A stretch of DNA of 22,173 nucleotides from Candidatus Sabulitectum sp. (GTDB taxonomy: Bacteria > Fermentibacterota > Fermentibacteria > Fermentibacterales > JCC-6): positions 1 to 22,173 of the forward strand of contig JAOZRM010000017.1 of NCBI GenBank assembly GCA_029940175.1. The letters are read 5' to 3'. Below are positions 6,711 through 15,000 of the stretch, piece after piece. Below the pieces are notes generated by a model that worked only from the letters and a program-made list of their open reading frames with translations, did no database searches and was not told where the DNA came from. Position 1 is the first letter of the stretch. Each line of letters opens with the position of its first letter. Made by a program: the position numbers and the translations under genes.

Positions 6711-7744
6711 ACTGTAAGATAAGGCCTGAGATTCTCAAGGGTAGTGGCACCAATCCCGGGAATATCAATCAATTGATCAATTGATTCCAGAGGACCGAAG
6801 GATTCGATGTAATTCATTATTGTGGATGCTTTGGAGGGACCAATACCGGGAATAGTTACAAGCTCCTCTTCTGTGGCTGTATTGATGTTAACAGGAAAAC
6901 TCACCTGGTCTTCTTCATCCTGGGAGGTGACAAACTGTACAGGCTCAGGATCAAAAGCCACCGAACCGTATGCAACGGAAATTGCATGCCCTCCTGGAAG
7001 GTCGGGATGGGTTGCATACCCGTACTGCATAGAGACTTTTGAAATGGAAACATGAAACCCCATCCCCATCCGGACAGGAGGAGTTAAGAATGAAAAAGAA
7101 AGAGATACACCGGGGTAAGGTTCAACCGAGGTAACAATGGAATACTCCTGGCCGGAGTATTGATGTACCGCAGCACCAGCGGAAACTGTTATCCCGTTCA
7201 TGGGGCATACTCCCAGAGCAGCGGAAACTGTACGGGGCACCGCCCCCATTCCACTTTCTGTAAGAGTAGAACTGTATAGCCCCCGTACAGCCCCTGTAAA
7301 AAACAGCCCTTTCACCGGTCTTGCGATCAATCCCACATCGGTGGAGAATGCTGTGCCGCTGCCGAACCCTTCTATCTGGATCCTGTGGCAGGACACGGAT
7401 GCACCGGCAACAATTCCTCTTCGAAGAGGAATGGCCGCTGCACAGTTTGCGGTTGCCTCTCCGTAACCGTTTCTGCCGGAATAACTCAGGAGCCCAGCGA
7501 AAGCAAAACGGTCTGTAGAACTTCCCCCGGCAATGGCCGTTCTATCGAGGTCGCTGAATCCGAATGGTCTTGATGCCGACGCAGAAATTGCAGTTCCCTC
7601 AAGCAGCCCCACCGATGCCGGGTTCACCGACATACAAAGATGCGTTCTAGGGAAAATTGCAGCGGCAATTCCCCCGGATAACCACGGGGATTCACTTTGT
7701 GGCTCAAATGCTGCCATGACAATACCCAAGAGAATGTATTCCAT
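6707..7744 (-). CDS. Outer-membrane barrel with C-terminal ComEA-like helix-hairpin-helix domain
   Basis: A 345-residue protein with two parts. A short hydrophobic N-terminus (MEYILLGIVMAAF) is followed by about 260 residues of glycine- and serine-rich beta strands with NPASVGLLEG near 41, reminiscent of PorV/UPF0164-type outer-membrane barrels. The last about 60 residues (285-345) are a (HhH)2 domain of the ComEA/Tex type. It has VNINTATEEEL, then IPGIGPSKASTIMNYI, then IDIPGIGATTLENL. ComEA-type domains bind double-stranded DNA non-specifically. A linker containing DEEDQ connects the parts. The start has GGGAGA just upstream. It heads the unit that continues with the barrel gene and the dCMP deaminase. 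If the barrel sits in the outer membrane, the HhH tail would lie in the periplasm or on the surface, suitable for catching incoming DNA. The domain call is strong; the barrel family is less certain. Confidence 0.85.
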   Translation of the reverse strand: MEYILLGIVMAAFEPQSESPWLSGGIAAAIFPRTHLCMSVNPASVGLLEGTAISASASRPFGFSDLDRTAIAGGSSTDRFAFAGLLSYSGRNGYGEATANCAAAIPLRRGIVAGASVSCHRIQIEGFGSGTAFSTDVGLIARPVKGLFFTGAVRGLYSSTLTESGMGAVPRTVSAALGVCPMNGITVSAGAAVHQYSGQEYSIVTSVEPYPGVSLSFSFLTPPVRMGMGFHVSISKVSMQYGYATHPDLPGGHAISVAYGSVAFDPEPVQFVTSQDEEDQVSFPVNINTATEEELVTIPGIGPSKASTIMNYIESFGPLESIDQLIDIPGIGATTLENLRPYLTV

Positions 7745-7800
7745 AATTCTCCCTTCATGTTATCAGTAACCGTCATGGGGATAAAAAACACAAGAAGCAA

Positions 7801-7829
7801 TTGACTGACGAGGTGTTTGTGTTCATTAT
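7801..7829 (+). promoter_or_regulatory. Probable promoter in the divergent intergenic region
   Basis: TTGACT (7801-7806, five of six matches) is followed after 17 bases by CATTAT (7824-7829, four of six). Transcription would start near 7836, giving a leader of about 37 bases before the ATG at 7873. The same spot read on the minus strand shows a perfect TATAAT (7830-7825) but without a recognisable -35. It might serve the minus-strand comEA-like operon. Confidence 0.45.
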
Positions 7830-7872
7830 AGATAGAATGTGTAGTTTTTTATTATTAGTGAAAAGAGGATCA

Positions 7873-8793
7873 ATGCGTTTACCGGTTGCAACAGTAATAC
7901 TTCTTCTTCCGCTGACTGCGGTTGCAGGTGGTCTGCCTTTTTCTCACTATGGTCTGCTTGACACTCCCTCTGCTTCATTGCTTAAACACACAGAGGTTGC
8001 CATTGGCGGTGCTGGTACAGCCTATTCTATTCAAGACACTTCCGGTGCTTCCAATATGAACGTAGCAGTGGGTGGTTATTTGGAGGTTGGCCTCTTTGAA
8101 AGAGGTCAGATCGGTGGTACATACCTGGGAGAGGCTGGCTTCTCCGGTACAGCGCGTGGTCTTATTCTTGCTGAAACCATCAACAGGCCAGGTATATCAC
8201 TGGGAGTGGAGAACATAATCGGAGAGGAAAATTACGAGTTCTACAGGGATTCCAATGATAGCCTCTACCAATACCCCAATCCACAGAACTTCAGTATTTA
8301 TGGCTTGATCAGCAAAGATTTCACTTACTTTGTCTCTTTTCCGCTTTGCCTGAACATAGGTTTCGGCACCGGCAGGTTTGTCCAGTCTTCTGAGGCAGTT
8401 AACGGGCTGCAAAGTCCGATTCCAGGGCTCTTTGGAAGCATCTTCGTCCATCCGACCATATCCAGCGAAATAATTGTGGAGTGGGACGGACGTGACCTGA
8501 ATGCTGGCGCTCACTACAGACTGAACAGAAACTTTACCGTTATGGCAGCAGCATCTGAACTGGAACATTTGTTCGTATCTGAAGATAGCACATCAAATGG
8601 TATGGATGTGATGCAGAACACAAAGTTCTCTGTGGGTCTGCAGATAAATCTGGGTCCTTTCCTGAATCGTACAGAGCTGGACCCCTATGAAAGACTCAGA
8701 TACACCGACGACGATGAAGCTCTGGAACTACTCAGAGAGTACAGAGTACGGGCACGTGAAGAAATTCGGGAAATGGAATCCTCCGTCCACTGA
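7873..8793 (+). CDS. YjbH-like outer-membrane barrel protein
   Basis: A 306-residue exported protein. The start is placed at ATG 7873 because AAGAGG lies 4 bases upstream and a classic signal peptide follows (MRLPVATVILLLPLTAVAGG); a TTG at 7801 in the same frame coincides with the -35 box. After cleavage the protein begins GLPFSHYGLLDTPSASLL, like the start of YjbH-type and related barrels. Near 195-225 it has IPGLFGSIFVHP, EIIVEWDGRDLNAGAHYRL and NFTVMAAASEL, typical of the repeated hairpins of such proteins. About the last 40 residues are not strand-like but charged and helical (YERLRYTDDDEALELLREY), and the final residue is not aromatic. YjbH proteins are linked to exopolysaccharide export in other bacteria. 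Whether that applies here is not shown. It is divergent from the HhH-barrel operon and precedes a RecJ-like gene. Confidence 0.7.
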   Translation: MRLPVATVILLLPLTAVAGGLPFSHYGLLDTPSASLLKHTEVAIGGAGTAYSIQDTSGASNMNVAVGGYLEVGLFERGQIGGTYLGEAGFSGTARGLILAETINRPGISLGVENIIGEENYEFYRDSNDSLYQYPNPQNFSIYGLISKDFTYFVSFPLCLNIGFGTGRFVQSSEAVNGLQSPIPGLFGSIFVHPTISSEIIVEWDGRDLNAGAHYRLNRNFTVMAAASELEHLFVSEDSTSNGMDVMQNTKFSVGLQINLGPFLNRTELDPYERLRYTDDDEALELLREYRVRAREEIREMESSVH

Positions 8794-8884
8794 TTTTTCC
8801 GTTGACAGCGGCGAAAAAGTCTGCAATCTTACTCGGTCAGAGAGAAAAACAGAATAGCAAGAATACAATACGGAAAGCGATATA

Positions 8885-10360
8885 ATGGCACGCCTGGGAA
8901 CCTTCGACTGTGAACGAATCATGAAAAGAACCAGGTTAAGCCAACTGGCTAAAGCTGTTCTTAAGAGTAGATTTCCTGATGCAAAAGACCCTGTAAACCA
9001 ATGGCTGCCCACAAAACCGGACTGGGGCAAACTTCTTCCTGATCTGGATATTCTTGAAGAGGAACTTACTGCCTTAAAAAACCGCGGTGGCAAGATTGTA
9101 CTGTACGGCCATGATGACATGGACGGAGTTACAGGAATCTTCGTTGGTCTTCGAATCCTCCGAAACGAGGGTTTTCATGTTGTACCCATCGTCCCTCGAA
9201 GGGACATCGAGACGTACGGCATAAGACCGGGCAGACTCAAAGGTCTGCTTGAACCGGGAGACCTTCTACTAACGGTTGATTACGGCTGCAGCGCTGTTGA
9301 GGGCGTTACCTGGGCTCGCGACATCGGGGCAAGAATTGTCATTACTGATCACCACACTCTTAATCCACCTCTGCCTCCGGCCCACGGAATGGTTGATCCT
9401 CAGGTAACAGGAGGTGCAGCTGCAGATCTTGCAGGATGCGGTGTTCTTTATGCTGCTCTTTCTCACATCTACCCGAAATGGAACAACGATCCTCAGTTAC
9501 TGGCAGCAGTTGCCCTGGGCACTGTGAGTGACAGGGTGCCTTTCACCGAATGGAATCGATACCTCCTGCACTGCTTCTCTATAGTGGACACCGACAAGCT
9601 AACAGAAGGATTAAAACTTCTGCTGAAGAAATGGCCCTGCCGCAAGCATGCATGGACCGGAGCAATGGTTCGCCAGCAGATAACAAGCACAATTGGCAAA
9701 GGTGACAGTTCCGGGATATCCTCCATGATCGACTTCATGTTCAGCTACGACGCCAAATGGTGCCAGGATCTATGGAACCGCATGCACAGAAGCAGTGAAG
9801 AGCGTGGACATCTTCTCAGTGATGTTGTTACAAATGCCATCAAACACAAGGATTCAGAAGCAGACGCTCTTGGAATGATCCTGGTGTTTCTCGAGGATGT
9901 ACCAGGAGGAATGGGCGGTACTCTCGCCAGTCGACTGTGCAAAATTTATAGAAGAGGAACCATCATTGTTACCAGACGGGAAGACGGTAAACTTGCCGGG
10001 GATACCAGATCTATTGGAGACTGGAACATGGCAGGCTTTCTTGTAAGCATGCGTGGCATCTTCTCCAGTGCGGGAGGACACTACCGTGCGGCTGGATTCG
10101 CCTACGAGGGTACCGACTGGCTGGAACTTCGGGAGCATCTGATCACTCATATGATAGATTACCCCACAAACCCAGTTCCCAAACCCCATGTGGATCTGGT
10201 TCTGGACACCCTCCCGACACCTGGGCAGTTCACAAGCCTTGCGCCGTTCGGCCCCGGATTTCTTCCTGTTGCAATAAAGGTAGGATCAATGCGTTACCTG
10301 CTTCATCTTAACAACAAGGGGCAGGCTAACTGGTGCATAACTGAAGACAGTGGAGAGTAG
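8885..10360 (+). CDS. RecJ-like DHH/DHHA1 phosphoesterase
   Basis: A 491-residue cytoplasmic phosphoesterase of the DHH superfamily, most like the single-strand-specific 5'-3' exonuclease RecJ. Motifs seen are YGHDDMDGVTG (74-84), DYG at 132-134, the namesake DHH at 155-157, LGTVSDRVPF (211-220) with the fourth metal ligand, and the DHHA1 part with GTLASRLCKIYRRG (345-358) and SSAGGHYRAAGF (394-405). Manganese or magnesium would be bound by the Asp and His residues. It is shorter than typical RecJ (about 560-580); after FTSLAPFGPGF (449-459) the C-terminal OB region is reduced to about 30 residues. It could therefore be a RecJ paralogue or a related exonuclease, so no gene symbol is given. 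GGAAAG precedes ATG 8885 at a spacing of 7. Its last bases contain the ribosome binding site of the next gene, so the two are probably co-transcribed. Confidence 0.85.
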   Translation: MARLGTFDCERIMKRTRLSQLAKAVLKSRFPDAKDPVNQWLPTKPDWGKLLPDLDILEEELTALKNRGGKIVLYGHDDMDGVTGIFVGLRILRNEGFHVVPIVPRRDIETYGIRPGRLKGLLEPGDLLLTVDYGCSAVEGVTWARDIGARIVITDHHTLNPPLPPAHGMVDPQVTGGAAADLAGCGVLYAALSHIYPKWNNDPQLLAAVALGTVSDRVPFTEWNRYLLHCFSIVDTDKLTEGLKLLLKKWPCRKHAWTGAMVRQQITSTIGKGDSSGISSMIDFMFSYDAKWCQDLWNRMHRSSEERGHLLSDVVTNAIKHKDSEADALGMILVFLEDVPGGMGGTLASRLCKIYRRGTIIVTRREDGKLAGDTRSIGDWNMAGFLVSMRGIFSSAGGHYRAAGFAYEGTDWLELREHLITHMIDYPTNPVPKPHVDLVLDTLPTPGQFTSLAPFGPGFLPVAIKVGSMRYLLHLNNKGQANWCITEDSGE

Positions 10361-10364
10361 TTCC

Positions 10365-11327
10365 ATGAAAAAATATCTTGTAACCGGCTGTGCAGGGTTT
10401 ATTGGAAGCACTCTTACCGACAGGCTTCTAAAACAGGATGAATCTGTTACCGGTGTAGATGTTTTCAGAGATTACTATGACGTGGGTATTAAAAGACACA
10501 ACATCTCCGGCGCTCTTGAAAACCCCAACTTCACCCTTATTGAAAAAGACCTTTCCACAGATCTGAGTTTTCTGGACAATTTCGTAGACCCTTCAGACGA
10601 ACTGGTGATCTATCATCTGGCAGCCCAGGCCGGGGTGAGAAAATCATGGGGTTCCGACTTTCGCATCTACACCAGAGACAACATTGATGCAACACAAAAT
10701 CTTCTGGAATGGGCACATTCCAGAGGCAATATTAAAAACTTTGTTTACGCTTCATCTTCTTCTATTTACGGTGTTCCGGCCATTCTTCCCATGACTGAAG
10801 ACAAAACAGTTCCCATTCCCTATTCTCCTTACGGTGTTACCAAACTGGCTGCTGAAAATCTGGTCCGACTGTACACTGCAAACATGGGTCTTCCAACAGC
10901 TAGTCTGCGTTTCTTCACGGTCTATGGGCCCAGACAGAGGCCTGATATGGCTTTTAACCGGTTCATTCGAGCAGCTTCTGAAAAAAGACCGATAGGGATA
11001 TTCGGCAATGGCGGGCAAACCCGTGATTTCACCTTCATTGATGACATTGTTCATGGTCTGCGCCTTGCAGAGAACTCCACAAAAGGTCTTGCTATGAATC
11101 TTGGTGGAGGGAACAGAGTAACCCTGCTTCACACTATAAAAACTCTTGCCAAAGTTATCGGGCAGGAGATAGAGATCGAGTTCTCTGAAAGCAAACTGGG
11201 CGATGTTCCCGATACATGGGCATCTGCCGAACTGGCTTTCAAGGAAATGGGCTGGAAGCCCTCCATCTCTCTGGAGGAAGGGCTTAAGCAGGAAGTTAAC
11301 TGGTTATTCTCTCAGAATTCTCAATAA
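10365..11327 (+). CDS. NAD-dependent sugar-nucleotide epimerase (GalE/UDP-glucuronate epimerase-like)
   Basis: A 320-residue extended short-chain dehydrogenase. It has the NAD-binding motif GCAGFIGS (residues 8-15), an Asp after the second strand (VDVF, near 32), HLAAQAGVR (84-92) and the catalytic SSSSIYG (130-136). The Tyr-Lys pair Tyr156/Lys160 lies in SPYGVTKLAAE, with RFFTVYGPRQRPDM (182-195) and GQTRDFTFIDD further on. The pattern fits UDP-glucuronate or UDP-glucose 4-epimerases that supply sugars for polysaccharides; the exact substrate cannot be told from the sequence. The start at ATG 10365 is chosen over GTG 10350 because GGAGAG (10352-10357) lies 7 bases upstream and the Rossmann strand begins at once. 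It starts 4 bases after the stop of the RecJ-like gene. It may support the surface polysaccharide suggested by the YjbH-like gene two positions upstream. Confidence 0.9.
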   Translation: MKKYLVTGCAGFIGSTLTDRLLKQDESVTGVDVFRDYYDVGIKRHNISGALENPNFTLIEKDLSTDLSFLDNFVDPSDELVIYHLAAQAGVRKSWGSDFRIYTRDNIDATQNLLEWAHSRGNIKNFVYASSSSIYGVPAILPMTEDKTVPIPYSPYGVTKLAAENLVRLYTANMGLPTASLRFFTVYGPRQRPDMAFNRFIRAASEKRPIGIFGNGGQTRDFTFIDDIVHGLRLAENSTKGLAMNLGGGNRVTLLHTIKTLAKVIGQEIEIEFSESKLGDVPDTWASAELAFKEMGWKPSISLEEGLKQEVNWLFSQNSQ

Positions 11328-11334
11328 CTGCGCG

Positions 11335-11363
11335 TTGACATAAGGCACACAATGTAGTATTTG
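11335..11363 (+). promoter_or_regulatory. Probable promoter of the toxin-antitoxin module
   Basis: A perfect TTGACA (11335-11340) is followed after 17 bases by TATTTG (11358-11363, only three of six matches). Transcription would begin close to 11370, where the toxin remnant starts. The near-coincidence of the promoter with the toxin start, and the absence of another promoter before the antitoxin, support it serving the module. Confidence 0.45.
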
Positions 11364-11369
11364 CTTCTT

Positions 11370-11654
11370 ATGGAACACTACAAATGGAGTAGCGCAAAAA
11401 TGAGAAGTTGAAAGCTGAGCGCGGTGTTTGTTTTGAACAAGTAGTCATGCAGATAGAGCTTGGTAATGTGCACAATGTATATACTCATCCCAACCAAAAA
11501 AATATCCGAATCAGCAAATACTTATCATTTAAATTGATAACTACTGCATATCATCCCTTTTGTAGAAAATGAAAATGGCAGATTCTTAAAAACAATAATT
11601 CCAAGCCGTAAGGCTACGAAACGCTATTCAGGATATCTTAATGAAAAAACTTAA
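11370..11654 (+). pseudogene. Broken BrnT-like toxin gene
   Basis: No single frame codes for this protein, but translated fragments in successive frames join into one small toxin of about 94 residues. Frame from 11370: MEHYKWSSA. Frame from 11396: KNEKLKAERGVCFEQVV and further to about THPNQK at 11500. Frame from 11503: YPNQQILII, a TAA stop at 11530-11532, then IDNYC. Frame from 11556: PFVENENGRF, TIIPSRKATKRY and a TAA at 11652-11654. Each change is a -1 shift: one at the A run near 11396-11400, one at the A run 11496-11502, one around 11548-11556. The three together restore the original frame. The last 14 bases overlap the antitoxin start, the usual layout of a toxin-antitoxin pair. The fragments recall from memory BrnT-like toxins found before CopG antitoxins. 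Three shifts plus a stop favour real decay, though two lie in A runs prone to sequencing error. Confidence 0.8.
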
Positions 11655-11955
11655 ACTCGAAGAGGAAGAAAAAGAAATACTGGATTCCTTTGAACGTGAT
11701 GAATGGGAACCTGTCCCTGATTTGGAAAAGGAAGTTAAGAAGCACCAGATATACGCTCGCAATACTCTGAAGAAAGATAAACGAATTAACATTCGAATAT
11801 CCTCCAAGGATTTAGAAGAGCTCCGGCTTGTTGCGACAGAAGATGGGATCCCGTATCAAACCCTTATCTCCAGCATCCTTCATCGTTTCCTTTCTGGCAG
11901 GCTTGTAGAAAAGCCGCGACAGTACAATAGAATTAATCAGTCGCAAAGCCAGTAG
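11641..11955 (+). CDS. CopG-type antitoxin, ribbon-helix-helix, partner of a broken toxin
   Basis: An intact 104-residue protein. The N-terminal half is acidic and helical (KLEEEEKEILDSFERDEW), as expected for the region that wraps the toxin. The C-terminal half has a ribbon-helix-helix DNA-binding unit: the strand RINIRISSKDLEEL (from about residue 48), then the helix around YQTLISSILHRFLSGR (75-90). CopG/BrnA-type antitoxins neutralise their toxin and repress their own promoter, here probably 11335-11363. CAGGA lies 7 to 8 bases before the ATG. The gene overlaps the end of the upstream toxin remnant by 14 bases. Since the toxin is disrupted, the antitoxin may survive as a repressor or by protecting against a related toxin elsewhere; that is inference. 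Stop at 11953-11955. Confidence 0.88.
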   Translation: MKKLKLEEEEKEILDSFERDEWEPVPDLEKEVKKHQIYARNTLKKDKRINIRISSKDLEELRLVATEDGIPYQTLISSILHRFLSGRLVEKPRQYNRINQSQSQ

Positions 11956-12089
11956 GCATAGGCAAAGAGTATCCTGTGCTGGTTATTCAGAGCGCTGAAC
12001 TAATACTTAACTCCCTTAGTCCTGTAACTATTCGCCCATATTTTTCTATTCATATTTCTTCACTTCGATCAAACAAATATCACAACGCC

Positions 12090-15000
12090 CTAAATTGTTG
12101 AGGACATGGTTCCCACTGTAAAAGTCCAGCGGTACTCCCCTGTTATTTCCCCGTCCGGTGCCAGGATCTGAATCTTTGCTCTGTGTTCTCCATCGGGAAG
12201 AAATTCTTTTACGAAAAACTGAATGATTTCACCGTCGATAAGCGGTTCAAGCACCTGTCCGTGAACTGTTGCTTCAGCAGTCCATCCTGGTACTGCATTC
12301 TCAATATCTGCAAACACCTGAAGAACAGGAGTATGGTCATACACCGTTCCAGTTTCGGCCGGGTATATCGAGCTGAATACCACTTCCGGTCTGGTAACTG
12401 TGCTCATCTGGAAGTTCTCCGTGGTCTCATTGCCTGCTGAATCCACGACACAGACCTCCAGGGAGACTGTTTCCCCGGAGAAGGGGAGAAAATCAAGAGT
12501 ACAGTTCCATATTGAATCTCCCAGGAGTACCATCGGAACGGTTTCAAGCGAATCCACCGTAATGGTAACCCCCTGTATGCCGGACAATGAATCATCTTCA
12601 CATTCAACTTCAATAACTCCCTGCATCGTCCTGTGATCAATTCCATCGGAATGAATACAGAATACTGGCGGGATGCTGTCCAGAGAGAAATTCCACTGGA
12701 GACTCTCTATCAACTCACCATTGCTCAGGTACAGGTCCACTGAACCATCTGCAAAGAAATTAGAAGGTGAGTCGGTTTCAAAATACCACAATTCTTCCTG
12801 TTTTCCGGGATAGATCACCGTTTCCCCGGACTTAAGGTATATGTCCCCCTGGCTGAATGAATCAACCGTTGCAAAGGTGAATTGCTGTGGCAGAATCATC
12901 TGATAGCCCATTGGACTAAGAGAATGTGCTGTGATCATATCCGGCTGGAACGAAAGCCCCAGATGGATTAATCCACTGTTTTCCTCCACCTGCCAGCCGT
13001 GAAGATAGATCCAGTATGCTGCAGAGGTATCCGGTTCAGTGATAAACACTATCTCGCTGGAGGTTGCAGATGTGGAACTGGTAAGAAGCTCTTCCATGCC
13101 GTCAACCGCTCTGTTCCCGTTCCTGTCCACAAAAAGGAAGAGATCAAGATCAAGATTTGCTGTGTCCGAGCTGGTGCCTATGCTCAAACTTCGTTCCCCT
13201 GACGGTATCTTGAATGGACCAATGACCAGATCACTTGAAAGAGGATCATCCGGGTCGTCCTGGTGAATTTCAAAATCAGGATAGCTGTTTATCCAGTGTA
13301 CTCCATTCTGGTTGAATTCAAAGCTGTTGTCATTAAATCCCGAGCCTGCCACCGGCACCCTGTCTTCCGTGTGGTTTTCCAGGGAGAAAGGCTGGTTTCC
13401 CGCCTGCAGGTTCATTAAATGAGGTACCTCGTATTCAATCCAGGTGAACATGCTGTTTCTGTTGTCAAGAACTGCATAGCAACTGTCTCCTTCATCTGGA
13501 ATAAATGGATATCCGGCTGCATTGCAGGAACGCCCGTTTCTGTAACTTCTGAAGTTCTCTCCGTTCATATAAAACACTGTACCGGTGGATTCCATCTCCC
13601 TCCAGGGAACCCAGTCGGTATTCCTTACAAAGTCTTCATTCTCATCACTGTCAATAGAGTAGAGAGAACCGGTGAAGTACGGTACCGGGTAGAATTTTTC
13701 AACGACAGGAATACCTGCTGAACCGGAATCCACCAGTGAGATCTCCTGCCTCTGAGGAATGTTGTATGGCACTGTGTAGTTCACTGAGTAGTGGTTATCC
13801 TCGTTGAAACCGATATTCATGCTTCCTGCAGAGCCGTAAGCAGAGATAACGTCAATGGTGTATCCCCCATTGGGTTCCCATCCAAGATCAAAAACACAAA
13901 GTCCCGCTCTGTCTGTGTAATCAAATACAGTTATTGCGTTTGCATTATTCCAGTGAGATTTCACCAGCACCATGGCTCCCTCTACCGGCTGACCAGAAGG
14001 GTCTGTTACCAGAATATCAACAGTAGCTGTACGGGTATATCCTGAATCCCCCTCCATGTAACCGGACCCGCCGGGAACAAGAACATCTCCGGTTACCGAC
14101 CATACTCTTCCAGCAGGCCCAAAAGCCGATATGGTGGAAATTGTCTTGCCCTCGTGATCAACTCCCTCACCGGAGATCCAAACACCGCCGATTCCGGATA
14201 TGCCGTAGTTCACATCCCAGTGGTTCCATTTTCCACTTGCAGGATCAAGATACTGATTCCACTGATGATCCTCGCCGCGGCATCCCACCACGTAAGCCGG
14301 AACAAAAAATGCACGACACAGAGCAGTCTGCAGAATTGACTGTTCCCCGCACGAGCCATAAGCCTTGCCGTAAATAGTCATTGGCTGCAGATCATTAGTC
14401 TGGTATCCGAAAGACATCATTCCACCGGGCTGAGAATGAGATTGAAAGTTGCAAAGCGTTACAACAGCTTCCTCATAAGTATCTGCTTCAATCATCCTCT
14501 GTTCAAGAGTTCTTCCACGGATACTGTCTGATGGTATAAACTGACGCCAGAAAACATGATCAGGAGAATGGCCGAAAAGACTGTCAGTCTCATAATTCAA
14601 GTATTCTCTTTCAGACATAGCTAAAGAATCCCATGGAGAATTCCAATATGTTGCATCTATTCTTCCGGGAACTTCAAAAAGAATTCTCGGATGAACAACA
14701 AAACGGTAATAGTTTTCCCTGGATATCTCGAACCAGCCATCCACAGTCTTCAACTCACAGGAGGTTCCATCCTCCGTGTCAACCAGACGGACATAGCTGA
14801 GACCTTCAGCAGCATCATATAGATTTTCCGCATTTAGATTGAATATGTCAGCGTGACCGTTATCCTCCATAACCCTAAGAATATCTACAGGAGTGTTGGC
14901 GATACAGAAAGCAATTTCATCTCTGTACCCGGGATGGGCATTGATGATCTCACCGGCAAATGAATTTACATCAGAAAGACCTGAAGGAGAGCAGAACACA

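Noticed and set aside
6768..6787. Perfect 20-base palindrome (AATCAATTGATCAATTGATT) inside the HhH-barrel gene
   Set aside because: It encodes part of the helix-hairpin-helix sequence SIDQLID, where the codons themselves create the symmetry. It lies mid-gene, so a regulatory site is unlikely.
8802..8830. TTGACA before the RecJ-like gene
   Set aside because: The -35 is perfect, but at 17 bases the -10 would be AATCTT with only three matches, and other spacings are no better. The gene may also be read from the upstream promoter.
10350..10364. GTG start for the epimerase 15 bases upstream of the chosen ATG
   Set aside because: It would place the start inside the likely ribosome binding site (GGAGAG at 10352) and add residues not expected before the first Rossmann strand.
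11956..12089. Possible small RNA or terminator between the antitoxin and the large minus-strand gene
   Set aside because: No stable hairpin with a T run and no promoter-like pair was found in this AT-rich spacer.
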